Position numbers and translations under genes: made by a program. DNA of 64,000 nt from Bugula neritina (taxonomy: Eukaryota; Bryozoa; Gymnolaemata; Cheilostomatida; Bugulidae), in NCBI GenBank assembly GCA_964035545.1, contig OZ037766.1, positions 22,845,767-22,909,766 on the forward strand, written 5' to 3'. Below, piece by piece: positions 51,858 to 64,000 of this stretch. Position 1 is the first letter of the stretch. Every line of letters begins with the position of its first letter. The notes under the pieces were generated by a model. The model was not told where the DNA came from and did no database searches. It was given only the letters and a program-made list of their open reading frames with translations.

Positions 51858-52201
51858 GCCTAGGGCCACACGGTGCGTATTTACGCATGCGAAAGTTGAA
51901 ATCACAAGTAGCAAAAGTGTCCACTGTACTCGTTGAGAAAACATTCGCACTTGTCGCTCAGCATTCTCAACGCAAGTGCGAATCGTCTCTGTCCTCGTCA
52001 CCTAATTGGCTGGTAGTTACTCAGCGAGCCCAATTTCTTTATTTTAGTGCTACTTTCCAGTAAATTGCGTTTTCTTGAAATCGAGTGTGATTTAAAAATG
52101 AAAGCTTTATTTATCACGCATCACTGACGCTACAGTGGACACCTTTGCTACTTGTGATTTCAATTTTCGCTTGCGAAAATACGCACCGTGTGGCCCTAGG
52201 C
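51858..52201. mobile_element. 344-bp MITE with about 70-bp terminal inverted repeats and TAA target duplication
   Basis: The ends gcctagggccacacggtgcg and its complement form arms of about 70 bp, almost identical (…gaaatcacaagtagcaaa…gtgtccactgta). A TAA trinucleotide flanks both sides (51855-51857 and 52202-52204). The middle holds a second, nested inverted repeat (attcgcacttg / caagtgcgaat). No coding capacity. A 3-bp TWA target and long inverted repeats fit a PIF/Harbinger-type MITE, by inference. Confidence 0.85.
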
Positions 52202-54989
52202 TAAGCTGGCAAAATATAAACTGAACACAAGTTGTAGGCAGACTGTGCAGAAGCTGCTACTATTAAGATGCCTTTACAGCTGCCCTAATCTCATTAAAGT
52301 TCACTGCCAGTCAGTAAGTTAGTAGCTCATGAAATAGTAGCAGCTGATAACCGGTTGCTTCACATATGAACTATTGCAGACATAATGCTAGCACTGTTAT
52401 CTAAACAACCCAGTTTATTACGTCACAAATAAATGACTTTCTATATTACATGCACATATATGATTACAAAAACAAGTTCATGTTAACACCATAATCTAAT
52501 ATCCATGTATCATATCAACAATAACAGTGTGTGCTGACCAACATAATGAAATTAACACTTGGAGACTATGCCTTCTGTGTAATATAATGCCGGTCCTATA
52601 AACATAACTCTTCATAGTAGAACAGAGAACAATGCTTTCTCCAGTTATTACATTTGATTATTGTAGAATATAATATAACGAACAGAAAACCTAACATCAG
52701 TTTTCACTGTATAATATTTTATAATATTGTCAGTATTTGGCAGTTACTTTAATATGCTGCAAACTCTTAGAAATCTGCAAAACATGGTCCCTCGGACTAT
52801 TAATGTTGGAGGAAATGACAAGCTGAGTATATTAGTATACAAGACTACCTCTTTCTGATTAGTGCTCAGACAGTCAGAGGCCATGTTAGGTAGGAGTGGC
52901 CTTCCAGTGAGAGTAAGACCTCAACCTTGAGATCACATGACTCTAGATCATAAGTATGGAGAAGTAGGACTCACTGTAAAGAGAGAATTGTATGTTTCTA
53001 TATAAAATTATGGTATTCTAAACATCATGTACTGGAGAGGAAAATATGCTAGCATAACGCTTTATTCCGTGGCATAGATCTGTACTTGTGAAGATTATCA
53101 GAAAAGGTAAACAGGGAGAATTCAGCTCCTAAAGTATTTACTCAAAATTTTATCCTGGGTACTTACTTACAAGTTACGCAAACACGCCATTTGAATATAC
53201 AGAGCTGTGTTAAATACGGGAAAATATACAAATTATAAGGAATATAAATTTTACTGCTGGAGATGCAAGCAAAACAAATTTAGTTTATAAAGCAATATGC
53301 TGTTATGTGCTATTCAGTTTCAACATTTTTTTAATGTAGAATGGCCAATTTCTGTTAAAAGACCATTTTTAAATAATAAGCTGACAAATACAAATTCAAC
53401 ATGTCAATGCCTATCACATAGACTCGTATCAAATCACTGGTTTTACACACTACTAAAGTACTTACACCACATTTAAACTACACTTACACCACACCACTTT
53501 CTACAGAATATATATCTGAGAGCTCAGAAATTGTTTACAGATGCATGTACAAATAATATATACAGTAAAATTACTGTCCCAAAAAGACCGAGAAAACCAT
53601 TAGATGATATCCAACTTAAGTTCCATTAGTAAACATAATGTGGCCAGTTGGACACTTTTTTCAACGAATAATATAATATATATAATAATATAATATAGCA
53701 AGTTAAAATTCCATAAAGTACTGTCTGGTGAATTAACCCTAGAGGTGTGTCAAACCATTTGACAGCTTGCTATATTGCTTACATAATTAATATGAAACTG
53801 CTGCATAATTAATATATAACATGCTAATAGGTGTTTCTAGTATCGAGGTTGTAAATATATGTCTACCAAAAACCAACACAAATAGTAATTATTTCGGGTA
53901 TCTTTAATAAATTAATGTATTAAACATTTAAATAAACAAAACTAAGCTCGGAGTTATACACTAAATGTCACAAGTGGCTGCATTACAAATACATCAGCAC
54001 TTATTATTATTTCCATTTTATTTCTATGATAAAATATGAATTATTGTCATCAATATTGCTATACAACCCACATATGGAGTTCACAAATATTAGGATAAGA
54101 AATCATTTCGCTTTTTTATTTCTTTATAAAGGAAATTTTACTGAGCATCACCATATCAAATTGATTAGTAGTTATAGAAATTGCTTGTTTAGTCATAAAT
54201 GATAGCTACGTGGATGTTTAAAACACTTGTTGTCATTTATTGTGAGTAAATATCAGTAGAATTCAATGCCATAACACAGAGAGAAAAAATGCCAAGTAGT
54301 TGCTAGTAAACTAAAAACATGAATGTTGAAAAATGGAGCCAGTTTAACTATTGTATTGAATGATTCTTTGACTGTTTTGTCATTGGGTGCCATTTATCTC
54401 TAAACTTCGTATTCAGGAACAAAAATGTTTTTCACACTTTTGAATCAGTTTGGTTAAGCCAACACAGATTTGAGAAATTCGAAATGTTCCAAAAAATACA
54501 AATAAAACTGCAAACACATCCAAAGTCACGCTTTTAAGCAACAACGAAGTTGACTTTTATCTTAAATTAACATCTTCAGTCACAAAAACTAAAACTAAAA
54601 GGTAACATAAATTGCGTACAATTTATCTATCACCATTATAATACAACATACAAATAAATAAATACAACTATTGACATCAAAATAACGTAATTTCAATATG
54701 ATTATATTCTAAATTAAGTCCATATATATAACAATAGTCTGCTATAATAAATACCACTTGAACAAAGTGAAAGGGTACCAAAACATCTTCATTTTAATTC
54801 GCAACATTAGGCCTGTACATAAAATTAAATACTACTCATATCATATAGATATTATATACATATCCATATTGATCTACATTATCATAATAAAAGACATCAT
54901 GATTATAGTTATTACCAATTAAATGATATTAATGATATACTATTCAATTAATTGATATTCACTATTTTTAAATTTCATTAAAAATCAAA

Positions 54990-55960
54990 CAACTTATAAT
55001 AATATCAATCGCTATTATGATTAAGCAAAAATCATAATGATAATTAATAGTGCTAATGACTAACACTAACGGTAACAGCAAATTTCACTGTAAGACTAGG
55101 AGCAACCATAACCGTAACACTCGCACTAAATTTACATAAATCTTAGTCTAGCACCAACAGTAACTCTAACTCTAAGCATTGCCACTAGCTTCAAGTCTAA
55201 CTCTGTTTGTAAAAAGTTAACACTAACAGTAACTCAAACTTTAAACAGCAAAGCTAAAAACAAAGAAAAACAAAACTAAAACTAGAAGTCGATTAACGTT
55301 AAATGTTCGATTAAACACAACTTGCAGTCTTAAATCTAAAAACAAAATTAGAGTTTTAATCGTTAAAGTCCAAGGTTAAAACTGAATTAAAATATAAACT
55401 TCAAGGCTAAGTATCAGTAACAGGTAAGTCTACATTCAAACTAAATGGTTGAGAAATTCGGACTTCAACTTCCAACTGGAAGCTGAACGAACTTGTCTAC
55501 TACAACTACTACTACTAGTACTACTACTACTACAACTACTACTGCTGCTACAACAACAACTACTACTACTGCTACTACTACAACTGCCATTACTATAAAA
55601 AAATCGAAGTACTACGTCTACTGAAACTATAACTACTAGTACTACTAGTATTACTTCAACTTGTAGTTGTACTTGCAGTGCTAGCCCTAGGCCTAGGTCT
55701 AATAGTAGATCACTAGTACTAGTACAGTAACAGTACAAGTACTAGTAGTACTAATACTAGTAGTAGTAGTAGATGCAATATTACATTTGCCAGTACTAGT
55801 ACTAGTAGTAATACTAATAGTATAAGTATTAGTATTAGTAATACTGAGTAATAGAGTAATACCAATGGCAATAGTAATACTATTAGTATTACAGTATTAG
55901 TCTATTAGTATTATTATTACTAATAGTAACAGTTATAAATAATAAAATACAATTTACTTT
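54990..55960. repeat. Degenerate short-period array, ACT/AGT-rich
   Basis: From 55030 to 55280, words such as taacac, taacag, taactc recur about every six bases. From 55490 to 55610 a clean (ACT)n trinucleotide tract appears, and from 55690 to 55930 tagtac/tagtaat words take over. The minus-strand open frame of Ser/Cys runs here is a repeat artefact. Confidence 0.7.
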
Positions 55961-57676
55961 TACTCTTAGTCTTATACTTATACTGATTTAGATTGACTTG
56001 ATAACTTGATTATGATAACCAGTCCCACATCCAGTGTGAGTTTGAGCTTCAACTTTCACTTTGGGCTTCACATACCGATACACGTTTGAACAAAAACTAC
56101 AGCTTCAGATGGTAAATTAAATAACTATAATGAAGTAAAACTTAAATTAAAATGAATATAATAAAACATATTTTTTGTTCTAGCATTGTGATTATCATTA
56201 TGATTATGATTATAATTATTTATTGAATTTTATTGAGTTCTTGGTTCCTTAATAAAGTAACACACGTTCAAGCCTCCAAAAGCCAAAACTCGTAGTATGA
56301 ATAACTGTCGAACTAAATTCGGGTATATCACGTGCCTCTGAAAAATATTTCTACAAACTTGGTGATAAGTGATTTGCGTACCTCAGGACATCCTTTTCCG
56401 TTTTTGGTAAGTGCTTCAATATTCCTCCAAATTTGTTTTGCAAATAAAAAATACTTTGTATTTGTCTTATTTTGATTTGTTTGCGTTTATTATATGTTTT
56501 TTACAATTAAAAAACATGTTGTTGATATTCTGTTTGTTTTCTGACTCTCGTCTCAGTAAAAGTTATTATAATTCGTAAATGATGAACTTAAATTATTGTG
56601 ATTCAGGTTGTGGAACTCAATCTAAATCGCAATGTCACTTGTGATAAACGTACTGATTAAGTGATCATATTTTTATTTCAACTTGTTTATCATCATGTTA
56701 GTAACTGTAAGTTTAACACGCCAGTAATGCTAATACTAATAGTAATCTTATATATGCAGTTTAACTTTAAATCGGTAAGTGTAACTCAATTTGAATGTAC
56801 AAAAATAAAATATATTGAATTTTATTAGTGGTTAATATTACTCACCGTAGTAAGGAATAAGTCGATATACCTAGTTAAAAACTATTGGTATTACCCTTAA
56901 TCCAGGTAGCTATGCCTATTCATGTTCATATTGCAATTTCATTTGCACTCATTTTCAGTAACTGTTCAGTTCAGTTTTGGGGGAGTTTCCCACTAAGAAC
57001 TCCTGAAGGGTGAATGCATAGGAACTCGATATATGCATATACATAATATATGCTTATAATACGTATATACTCTTTTTTTATATTAAATCGTTCATTTATT
57101 TTATTTTCTTTTTCTTCAGTTATAGGGTTTCGTAGTAAAATGCAAGTAAAAAAATTACAAACCAACACTCTAGTCTAAATCCCATCTCTCAACTCTCTAG
57201 TAGTTCGAGGATAAAAAGAGTGAAAATATACTTTTGAAGATATTGCAGGCAATAGAATTAGTCTTAGATAATAATAGTATAACTGTAGTTTAAGAATAAC
57301 TAAAAGTAAACTAATGAACTTCAACTTGAACTTTAAAGGCCAATACCAATATAAAATTTATTTAAATGATTATTTCTACGCTTTTACTCGACTGTTTTAA
57401 GTTTACAAAAAATGCATGAATTGTTATATGAGTTTCACTTTGAGCAGTTTTTATTATATATATATTTATAGATTATTTTAGTTTCAACATTACCATAAAT
57501 ATAAATTTAATAAACTTTATAATTTTACTAGAACTATAAGTACATTACATGCATATTTTCAGCTTTCTAGGATAAATTAGGTTTTTTAAATCTTGAAACT
57601 CACACCAAGTTGAAAATTCTACACTGGCAAACTGAACCTTAGAGTTGGCATCATATTTCAGTACTATTGTAGCTGA

Positions 57677-58541
<865 letters not shown>

Positions 58542-59233
58542 ACTGTGGCCGATTGTATAATTATGATGTAATATCATGTTAAAAATAAAAATTGAAAACT
58601 CCCCAACATCAATTTTTTCTCAATATGAATAGTTTCTTCAAGAACTTTTTAGAATAATTTATTAAACCTTGATATGGGCAAAGTGATATCCAGAAGACAG
58701 CTAGCTGGCTTTCAACATTGTGGCACAGCCTTGAAAATGCTATGCTTGTACTACCAGTGAGAGTTGACCAATAACTTGTAGGCTAATTTGCTTAAGGTTC
58801 TTAGTTGAGGAAGACATTGGTGTGGTGCTAGAGGCAACAATTGGACAGGTAGAATTTCAGGTTTTATTGAATCTTGATTAATTTGAGATTCTCAAATCCA
58901 CAGGGTGATTTTTGCACATGATCAGATCCAAGGAATATATAGTGTATACAAAATTATGTGTAGTAGTGTAAGAAGCTGAGCAATAATACAGATCTCTTGT
59001 ACTAACCAAAACCGTTGAAAGTAATAACCCTCAAGTTTAGCCATTAAATTTGAATGTCTGTAAAAATGTGCAAGGAAATGTTGAAATGAAGATCATACAT
59101 TATAAAGGAAACAACACCACTTCAGATCTAGAAAAATGAGATGATAAAACTCCACCATTAATATATATATATTATATACCAAATCCACCCTACTCTATTA
59201 TGCAGCTGCACTAATGAATGAGAATCCCCTCAG
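58542..59233. other. 3' intergenic gap between convergent UBA52 and CBS
   Basis: About 690 bp of AT-rich sequence with no supported gene. It should contain the UBA52 poly(A) site on the left and the CBS 3' UTR on the right. Confidence 0.5.
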
Positions 59234-62200
59234 TTACTGCACCTCTGAAGCCTCCATCTTGGAAATGAAATTGAGCATGTCGATCTTGGTAGCTATTCCA
59301 AAGATCATTGTCTTGATGGTTTCTTTAAAACTTGCTGACACTGCAAATACAGTTGAAAGGTAGAAAATAAATACACAGATTTGCGAGATGTTAGTAGAAA
59401 ACCATAAATATTTAGATTAACTATAACTAAAAACAACAGTTTTTAAAAGTAGAACTCAACTTACCAGCTCTAAATGCATTAAAGTCTAAAAAGTTGATTT
59501 ATATATTTTCACTTGAAACTATAAATAATTATGTTGCTTGATTCGATTAAGCAGCTATCACAATAGTGTTGGCATTAGCAATGCTTAAAATCGAACTGCA
59601 ACTCTGTGTATGATACAGCTACTACTAGCACTGCTACTACTATCAATATTACTGCTTACCATTTCTTTGGTTATGAACAACCAGTACAAAATGGTCCATG
59701 TCAAGCAGCTTTGAGACATGGCCCAGGGAGGTATCCAGGCTGACTTGACAAAACCTCTTGTAGGTGACCAGTTTTACAGGGTCACTGGTTTTCACTTTTC
59801 CTTTCATGATTTGAGTCATCATGTGACCAATGGTAGCCATCCCCAATATGGATCTGAAAATTTTGTTGCGAAAATACATTAAGCAAATGATAGAACTACC
59901 TGGTATCCAAAAAAACTACAGTTGACTGAAAGCCACACTAACCCGTCATCATCAAGTACGGGCACCTGATCATAGCCTTCCTTGTTCAATAGCTCGAGTA
60001 CCTCAGTAATGGTCATGTCAGGGGAGACTGTAAGGGGCACCGCAAGGTTTAGAGCACTGACAGGGCGTGACCACCACCTACAACACGGGTTATGGTGTCT
60101 GTCACAAATGCCGTAGACCAAGTGTACATAATCCGGATAGCAATAGCCTAATCATCTCTGCGTACTTTGAACATACATAATGAGGGGGAGGCACAAATAC
60201 AGTGGATCCGAACCCTATACAACTATGGAAAGCCAGCTGACACCAAAAACAAACATAAGTATGAGTGACTGAGAAATGGGCTAATTATTCGCCTTCAACC
60301 ATGCAATTGATATAGAAATAAGGTTTTAATACTTTGTGGTGGTCATTATTATAATAGAATATAATTTTATATTAAGTTAGCATAGCATACAACCTTTATA
60401 TTACAGAAAGGGAGTGAATAATCTATTGCAACATTAGCAAAATTTTGCCCAGTGCACAACAAATATTTTTTAAACTATTTTACTTTAAAACTGTAATAGA
60501 ACATGATACGTTCAAGTCTAAATCAACAGTAAATAAGTTTCAGATCATAGTGTTATCATAAATATAATAATTTATCTCACAAACAATTGCACGTTCAAAT
60601 ACTTTTTTATAAAAATCTTCCACAACATTATTTTTCAGTTTTAGAAAAGTAATGCTAAGACATAGCATGTGCACTGGGCATATATCAGTTCTCACTATAA
60701 AATGTTAGCATTAGATAATAAACTGCTCTTAGAACACACAACTAATGAGTGCAGAGAAATGTACAGAAAAAGCTTACAGCACACACCATATATAATAAAA
60801 TGGAGCCTCAGAGTTCAAAAGTTCATACCCAACTCTGAGCGAAATACTTTCAAACAACACATAACCAGTGTACTTAAAGTAGTTACCAAGCATTTGAAGG
60901 CTAGGAAATATCTGTCCTGTCTTAGGCATACCTACACTACAACTGAAGGGTTAACAACAGGCTAAATACACATCTACAAAATGATCCGGCACAACAATTC
61001 AACGGAAAAGTTATTTGATAAACTTCGCCAGCATACTGAACACAGCACATCACTACTGTGCAAATATGAGAGGTGAAAATAAGAGAACAGCACAAATGAG
61101 AACTCCTTGCTGCCGTTACTTACGCTGCCGCATTCCCGCTGTAAACACAAAAAATAATGTGATGTAATTTAGTGGATAATTTATGATACAAATTTAAAGC
61201 AAAATAACTTTCTATTACCTTACGATTACAACATTACACAGTAATGGCATTATGACTTGTAGCCTGATGTTAACAGTTACTAGAATTACATACACTGCAT
61301 ATATCAACATTGTTTGATGAATAACTCACTTTACTTCTCGATCAGCTGCCAATTCTGGCTCCACAAAGTTTCTGGCCAGCATCCAGTCATCCGAAAGATG
61401 CTTTGTCCTGTAGAATTTTCCAAATATGTGAATACAACTCCCACATCACTTAAGCTGGAAAATACTTGCACTTCATTTATAAATTGTTGTTTTGATGAAT
61501 CTAAACCTAAAACTTCCAATTGCTATTTGCAAATAACTTCAGTGTTCACTCACATCACAAATAATGTTATAACCAGGTATAAAAAGTCTTGCATATTGTA
61601 TGTCCACATACGAGTATAGCCACGTTCGAGACATATTGTGTTTGTCATCAAATAACTAATATATAAGACGTTAAATAATTCTAAAGTTGTTAACAAATGG
61701 AAAGCTGGTTCCTCAGAGCCTATAGCAATTATATATAACTATCTAGCATTTATATATACATATATGTAACGGTTGAAGTACTACTCTCCACTTACATGTA
61801 GTTTCTGATAGAATCTGGTAAGAGCACTACACAAGTCTGATCTTCTGTTAGACCGAAATCTTTACACGCTTGCATTGCCATATGGGTCACGGCTCCACTA
61901 CTGCCACCTATTGGAGCAGAGAACGTAAGAAATATGTTTGGTAGAGTTATCTTCTCAATTTATTTGGGGTATTGTACAGAGCGGGGCAGAGCAGTGACAG
62001 ATGAGGGTAGTTATCACACAGCTGTTGGGCAATAGCATTTCATGATGCTGTATTGCCTTTTAAAATTTAGTTGTGCACAAAAAACTGAAGACTCAATAAA
62101 ACATAGCCAGGCTAGTGCATGAGATACCTATAGTACAGAGTAAACAATACTGAGAGTTACTGAGTACAAAGTGATAGTTACTAGGTACAAAGTGAGAGTT

Positions 62201-63324
62201 ACTGAGTACAAAGTGAGAGTTACTGAGTACAAAGTGAGAGTTACTGAGTACAAAGTGAGAGTTACTGAGCACAAAGTGAGAGTTACTGAGTACAGAGTGA
62301 GAGTTACTGAGTACAGAGTGAGAGCTACTGAGTGCTGAGTGAGAGTTACTGAATGCAGAGTATGGAGTGAATGGTACTGAGTACAGAGCTACATAGCAGA
62401 GGGTATGAGCAACTCACCACAAAGCAAGCCTTCAGACTTGATCAGTCTACGAGCCATGTTGAGAGAAGACTTGTCCCCAGACTTGTACCACTTATCTACG
62501 ACCTTCACGTCGCACACAGTGGGTACGAAGTCATAGCCTATCCCCTCCACCTCGTATATTGTAACATCAGAGATGTTGAGAGAAGAAGGCTGGGCAATGA
62601 TAGATCCTTCTGGATCAACACCAATGATCTAGAGTAATAGTAAGGAATATAAGTAGTTGAAGTAGTAGCTAAATTGTGTACATATAATGCATGGTAAATA
62701 TCTTAATACAAGATTTATAGCAAATGGAAATATATCTTCCTTTACACAAAAACAAATTTCACTATCGCATCACTCATATGTATACATTACCTGAATGAAC
62801 ATGATTATTTTCTTTCAAATTTCCATCAAAATATACCTGATCACTAGTATAAAATTTAATGCCTTCACCAATGAAGGTTGGTTTGGAGCCACTAACCTTA
62901 CAGTTAGGGCACTTATCCCTAATCTTTCTACCAACACCAGTGACGGTGCCTCCAGTTCCGGCTGTCAGCACAACCATGTCCACCTTACCACCACAGGCCT
63001 CCAGAATCTCCTCCCCAGTTGTGTCATAATGAGCTAGGGGGTTGCCACTGTTTCGATACTGCAACACATGTGTATGTGCATATGTACATAAGTAACATAT
63101 ATGTTTGTCGCATGTAAGCATGCTTGCACGTACACATATATGTATGTACATATATTTTACATGTAAATGTGTGCATGTATAATATCTACCTGATCTAGAA
63201 TGTGAGAGTTGGGAATTTCATTCTTCAATCTCCATGCCACTCCGATATGTGATTCGGGATCCTCAAAACTTGCACTGGTAGGTGTCCTCACAATCTCAGC
63301 ACCCAATGCTTTCAGAATGTTCAC
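59234..63324 (-). CDS. CBS: Cystathionine beta-synthase, N-terminal third beyond right window edge
   Basis: Nine exons join in frame: 63190-63324, 62897-63058, 62418-62628, 61796-61907, 61330-61407, 61124-61138, 59943-60077, 59660-59853, 59234-59340, 382 aa plus stop. The catalytic part shows [44 protein letters not shown], the phosphate-binding [11 protein letters not shown] and [12 protein letters not shown], and [12 protein letters not shown]. The C-terminal pair of CBS (Bateman) domains follows, with [11 protein letters not shown] and [11 protein letters not shown]. Known reaction: L-serine plus L-homocysteine to cystathionine, PLP-dependent, first step of transsulfuration. The PLP lysine and any heme-binding segment lie outside the window. 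The Thr and Asp of the family's SAM-binding region are kept (AT-KID). A 15-nt microexon (61124-61138) encodes the linker. Convergent with UBA52. Confidence 0.95.
62148..62390. repeat. 21-bp minisatellite in a CBS intron
   Basis: The unit gagagttactgagtacaaagt is tandemly repeated about 10-11 times, with later units degrading (tgctgagtg, tgcagagt). It lies just left of the exon at 62418, between that exon and the exon at 61796. Confidence 0.9.
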
Positions 63325-64000
63325 CTAGAAACAAATAAAATACACCTCACTTGCTATGCTGCCAAATATGTAGTCAGCATTGTTGGACATCACGCCCTAT
63401 GGTTCCAACTTAGACCAAACCCCCATTTGGAAGTTTTTATTTTTTTTAGCCAATTAATATTAAATAAAATGTATAGCTATGTTGTCCAGGAAATGGTTGC
63501 AAAACAATATCAACTATAGCTAATAGTGGGTGTTATTACAACTTCCTTTATTATTTTAAAAGGTGGGTCTGTTGTAACTGGATTCATTTCTTGAAAGGTA
63601 AAAAACAATTCATAATATATTACAGTTGTATATCCAGTTGAAAGACATTTGGCAAAAAAATTAAGTATAGTAATTGAATCCAGATATTTAGAATGGATTC
63701 ACATTCTTAAAACAGAGAGAATAATTAGCTTAAGCAAATTTGGTTGAACATGAATGAGAACCCAGACACTTGGCTAGTTGCTAAGGGCAGCTGTTGTTAA
63801 ACTGACAGATTTTATTAGTCAAACAAAAAATTTCACAGGAATTCTTTTCTCACTACACACCATTACAGTGCCTACACTCTACAGGGTTTGTTCGCTTATT
63901 CTTAATGTAGGCCCAATGGTAGCTTCATACATGGGGTATATTTAAACATTTAGTGCTATGGGTAGAATTTTAAATGAAAGTACATCTAGTAAAATTATAT
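63325..64000 (-). other. CBS intron reaching the right edge
   Basis: The last 676 bp have no exon that I can recognise. The next CBS exon, which should encode the region before [12 protein letters not shown], must lie beyond 64000. Confidence 0.6.

Noticed and set aside
51848-52063. Plus-strand ORF of 71 aa
   Set aside because: It lies within the inverted-repeat MITE and shows no conservation to known proteins.
55436-55738. Minus-strand ORF with Ser/Cys runs
   Set aside because: It is the translation of an ACT/AGT trinucleotide tract with no domain or splice signal.
62148-62390. CRISPR-like array
   Set aside because: Units are contiguous 21-mers without spacers, in an intron of a eukaryotic gene.

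Overview
This is a 64 kb window of nuclear DNA from an animal. It is AT-rich and intron-dense, has no operons, and every recognisable gene is split into exons of roughly 15-2100 bp. The protein families are metazoan: SOWAH, a YSK4/MAP3K19-type kinase, ARHGAP32/33, MTPAP, UBA52, PGP and a vertebrate-like cystathionine beta-synthase. The intron density, SINE/LINE content and AT-richness suggest a marine invertebrate, possibly a lophotrochozoan such as a bryozoan, but the phylum is a guess. I built the gene models by hand. Each accepted exon has splice signals (GT-AG, or GC-AG in two cases) and the reading phase was checked from exon to exon.

Layout: (1) 1-4965, minus: a sosondowah (SOWAH) ankyrin gene, whose 3' end runs off the left edge. 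(2) 4966-11662: a gene-poor stretch with degenerate short-period repeats and two decayed LINE copies facing opposite ways. (3) 11663-14635, plus: complete phosphoglycolate phosphatase (PGP), 7 exons, 301 aa. (4) 15275-29242, minus: a 29-exon gene with an open frame of 1712 aa, with N-terminal ankyrin repeats, a long Ser/Thr-rich middle and a C-terminal YSK4/MAP3K19-type kinase domain. (5) 30982-35481, plus: mitochondrial poly(A) polymerase (MTPAP), 9 exons, 613 aa. (6) 36167-51264, minus: PX-SH3-RhoGAP protein of the ARHGAP32/33 (RICS/TCGAP, CdGAPr) family, 19 exons seen, start codon not secured. A 3.3 kb inverted-repeat element sits in its largest intron. (7) 51265-57691: intergenic DNA with a 344 bp MITE and repeat arrays. 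(8) 57692-58541, plus: UBA52 (ubiquitin-eL40 fusion), 3 exons, exactly 128 aa. (9) 59234-63324, minus: C-terminal two thirds of cystathionine beta-synthase, whose 5' end lies beyond the right edge.

From PGP onward the genes alternate in direction, giving convergent pairs (PGP/MAP3K19, MTPAP/ARHGAP32, UBA52/CBS) and divergent pairs (MAP3K19/MTPAP, ARHGAP32/UBA52). They do not form a pathway; this looks like ordinary housekeeping and signalling gene neighbourhood. The most notable items are the ankyrin-plus-YSK4 architecture, the 33-residue repeat inside SOWAH, a 15-nt microexon in CBS, two GC-AG introns, three unusual ubiquitin residues, and a set of repeats (tRNA-derived SINE, opposed LINEs, two inverted-repeat DNA elements, 6-bp-periodic arrays). 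I found no CRISPR, prokaryotic island, rRNA or functional tRNA gene.
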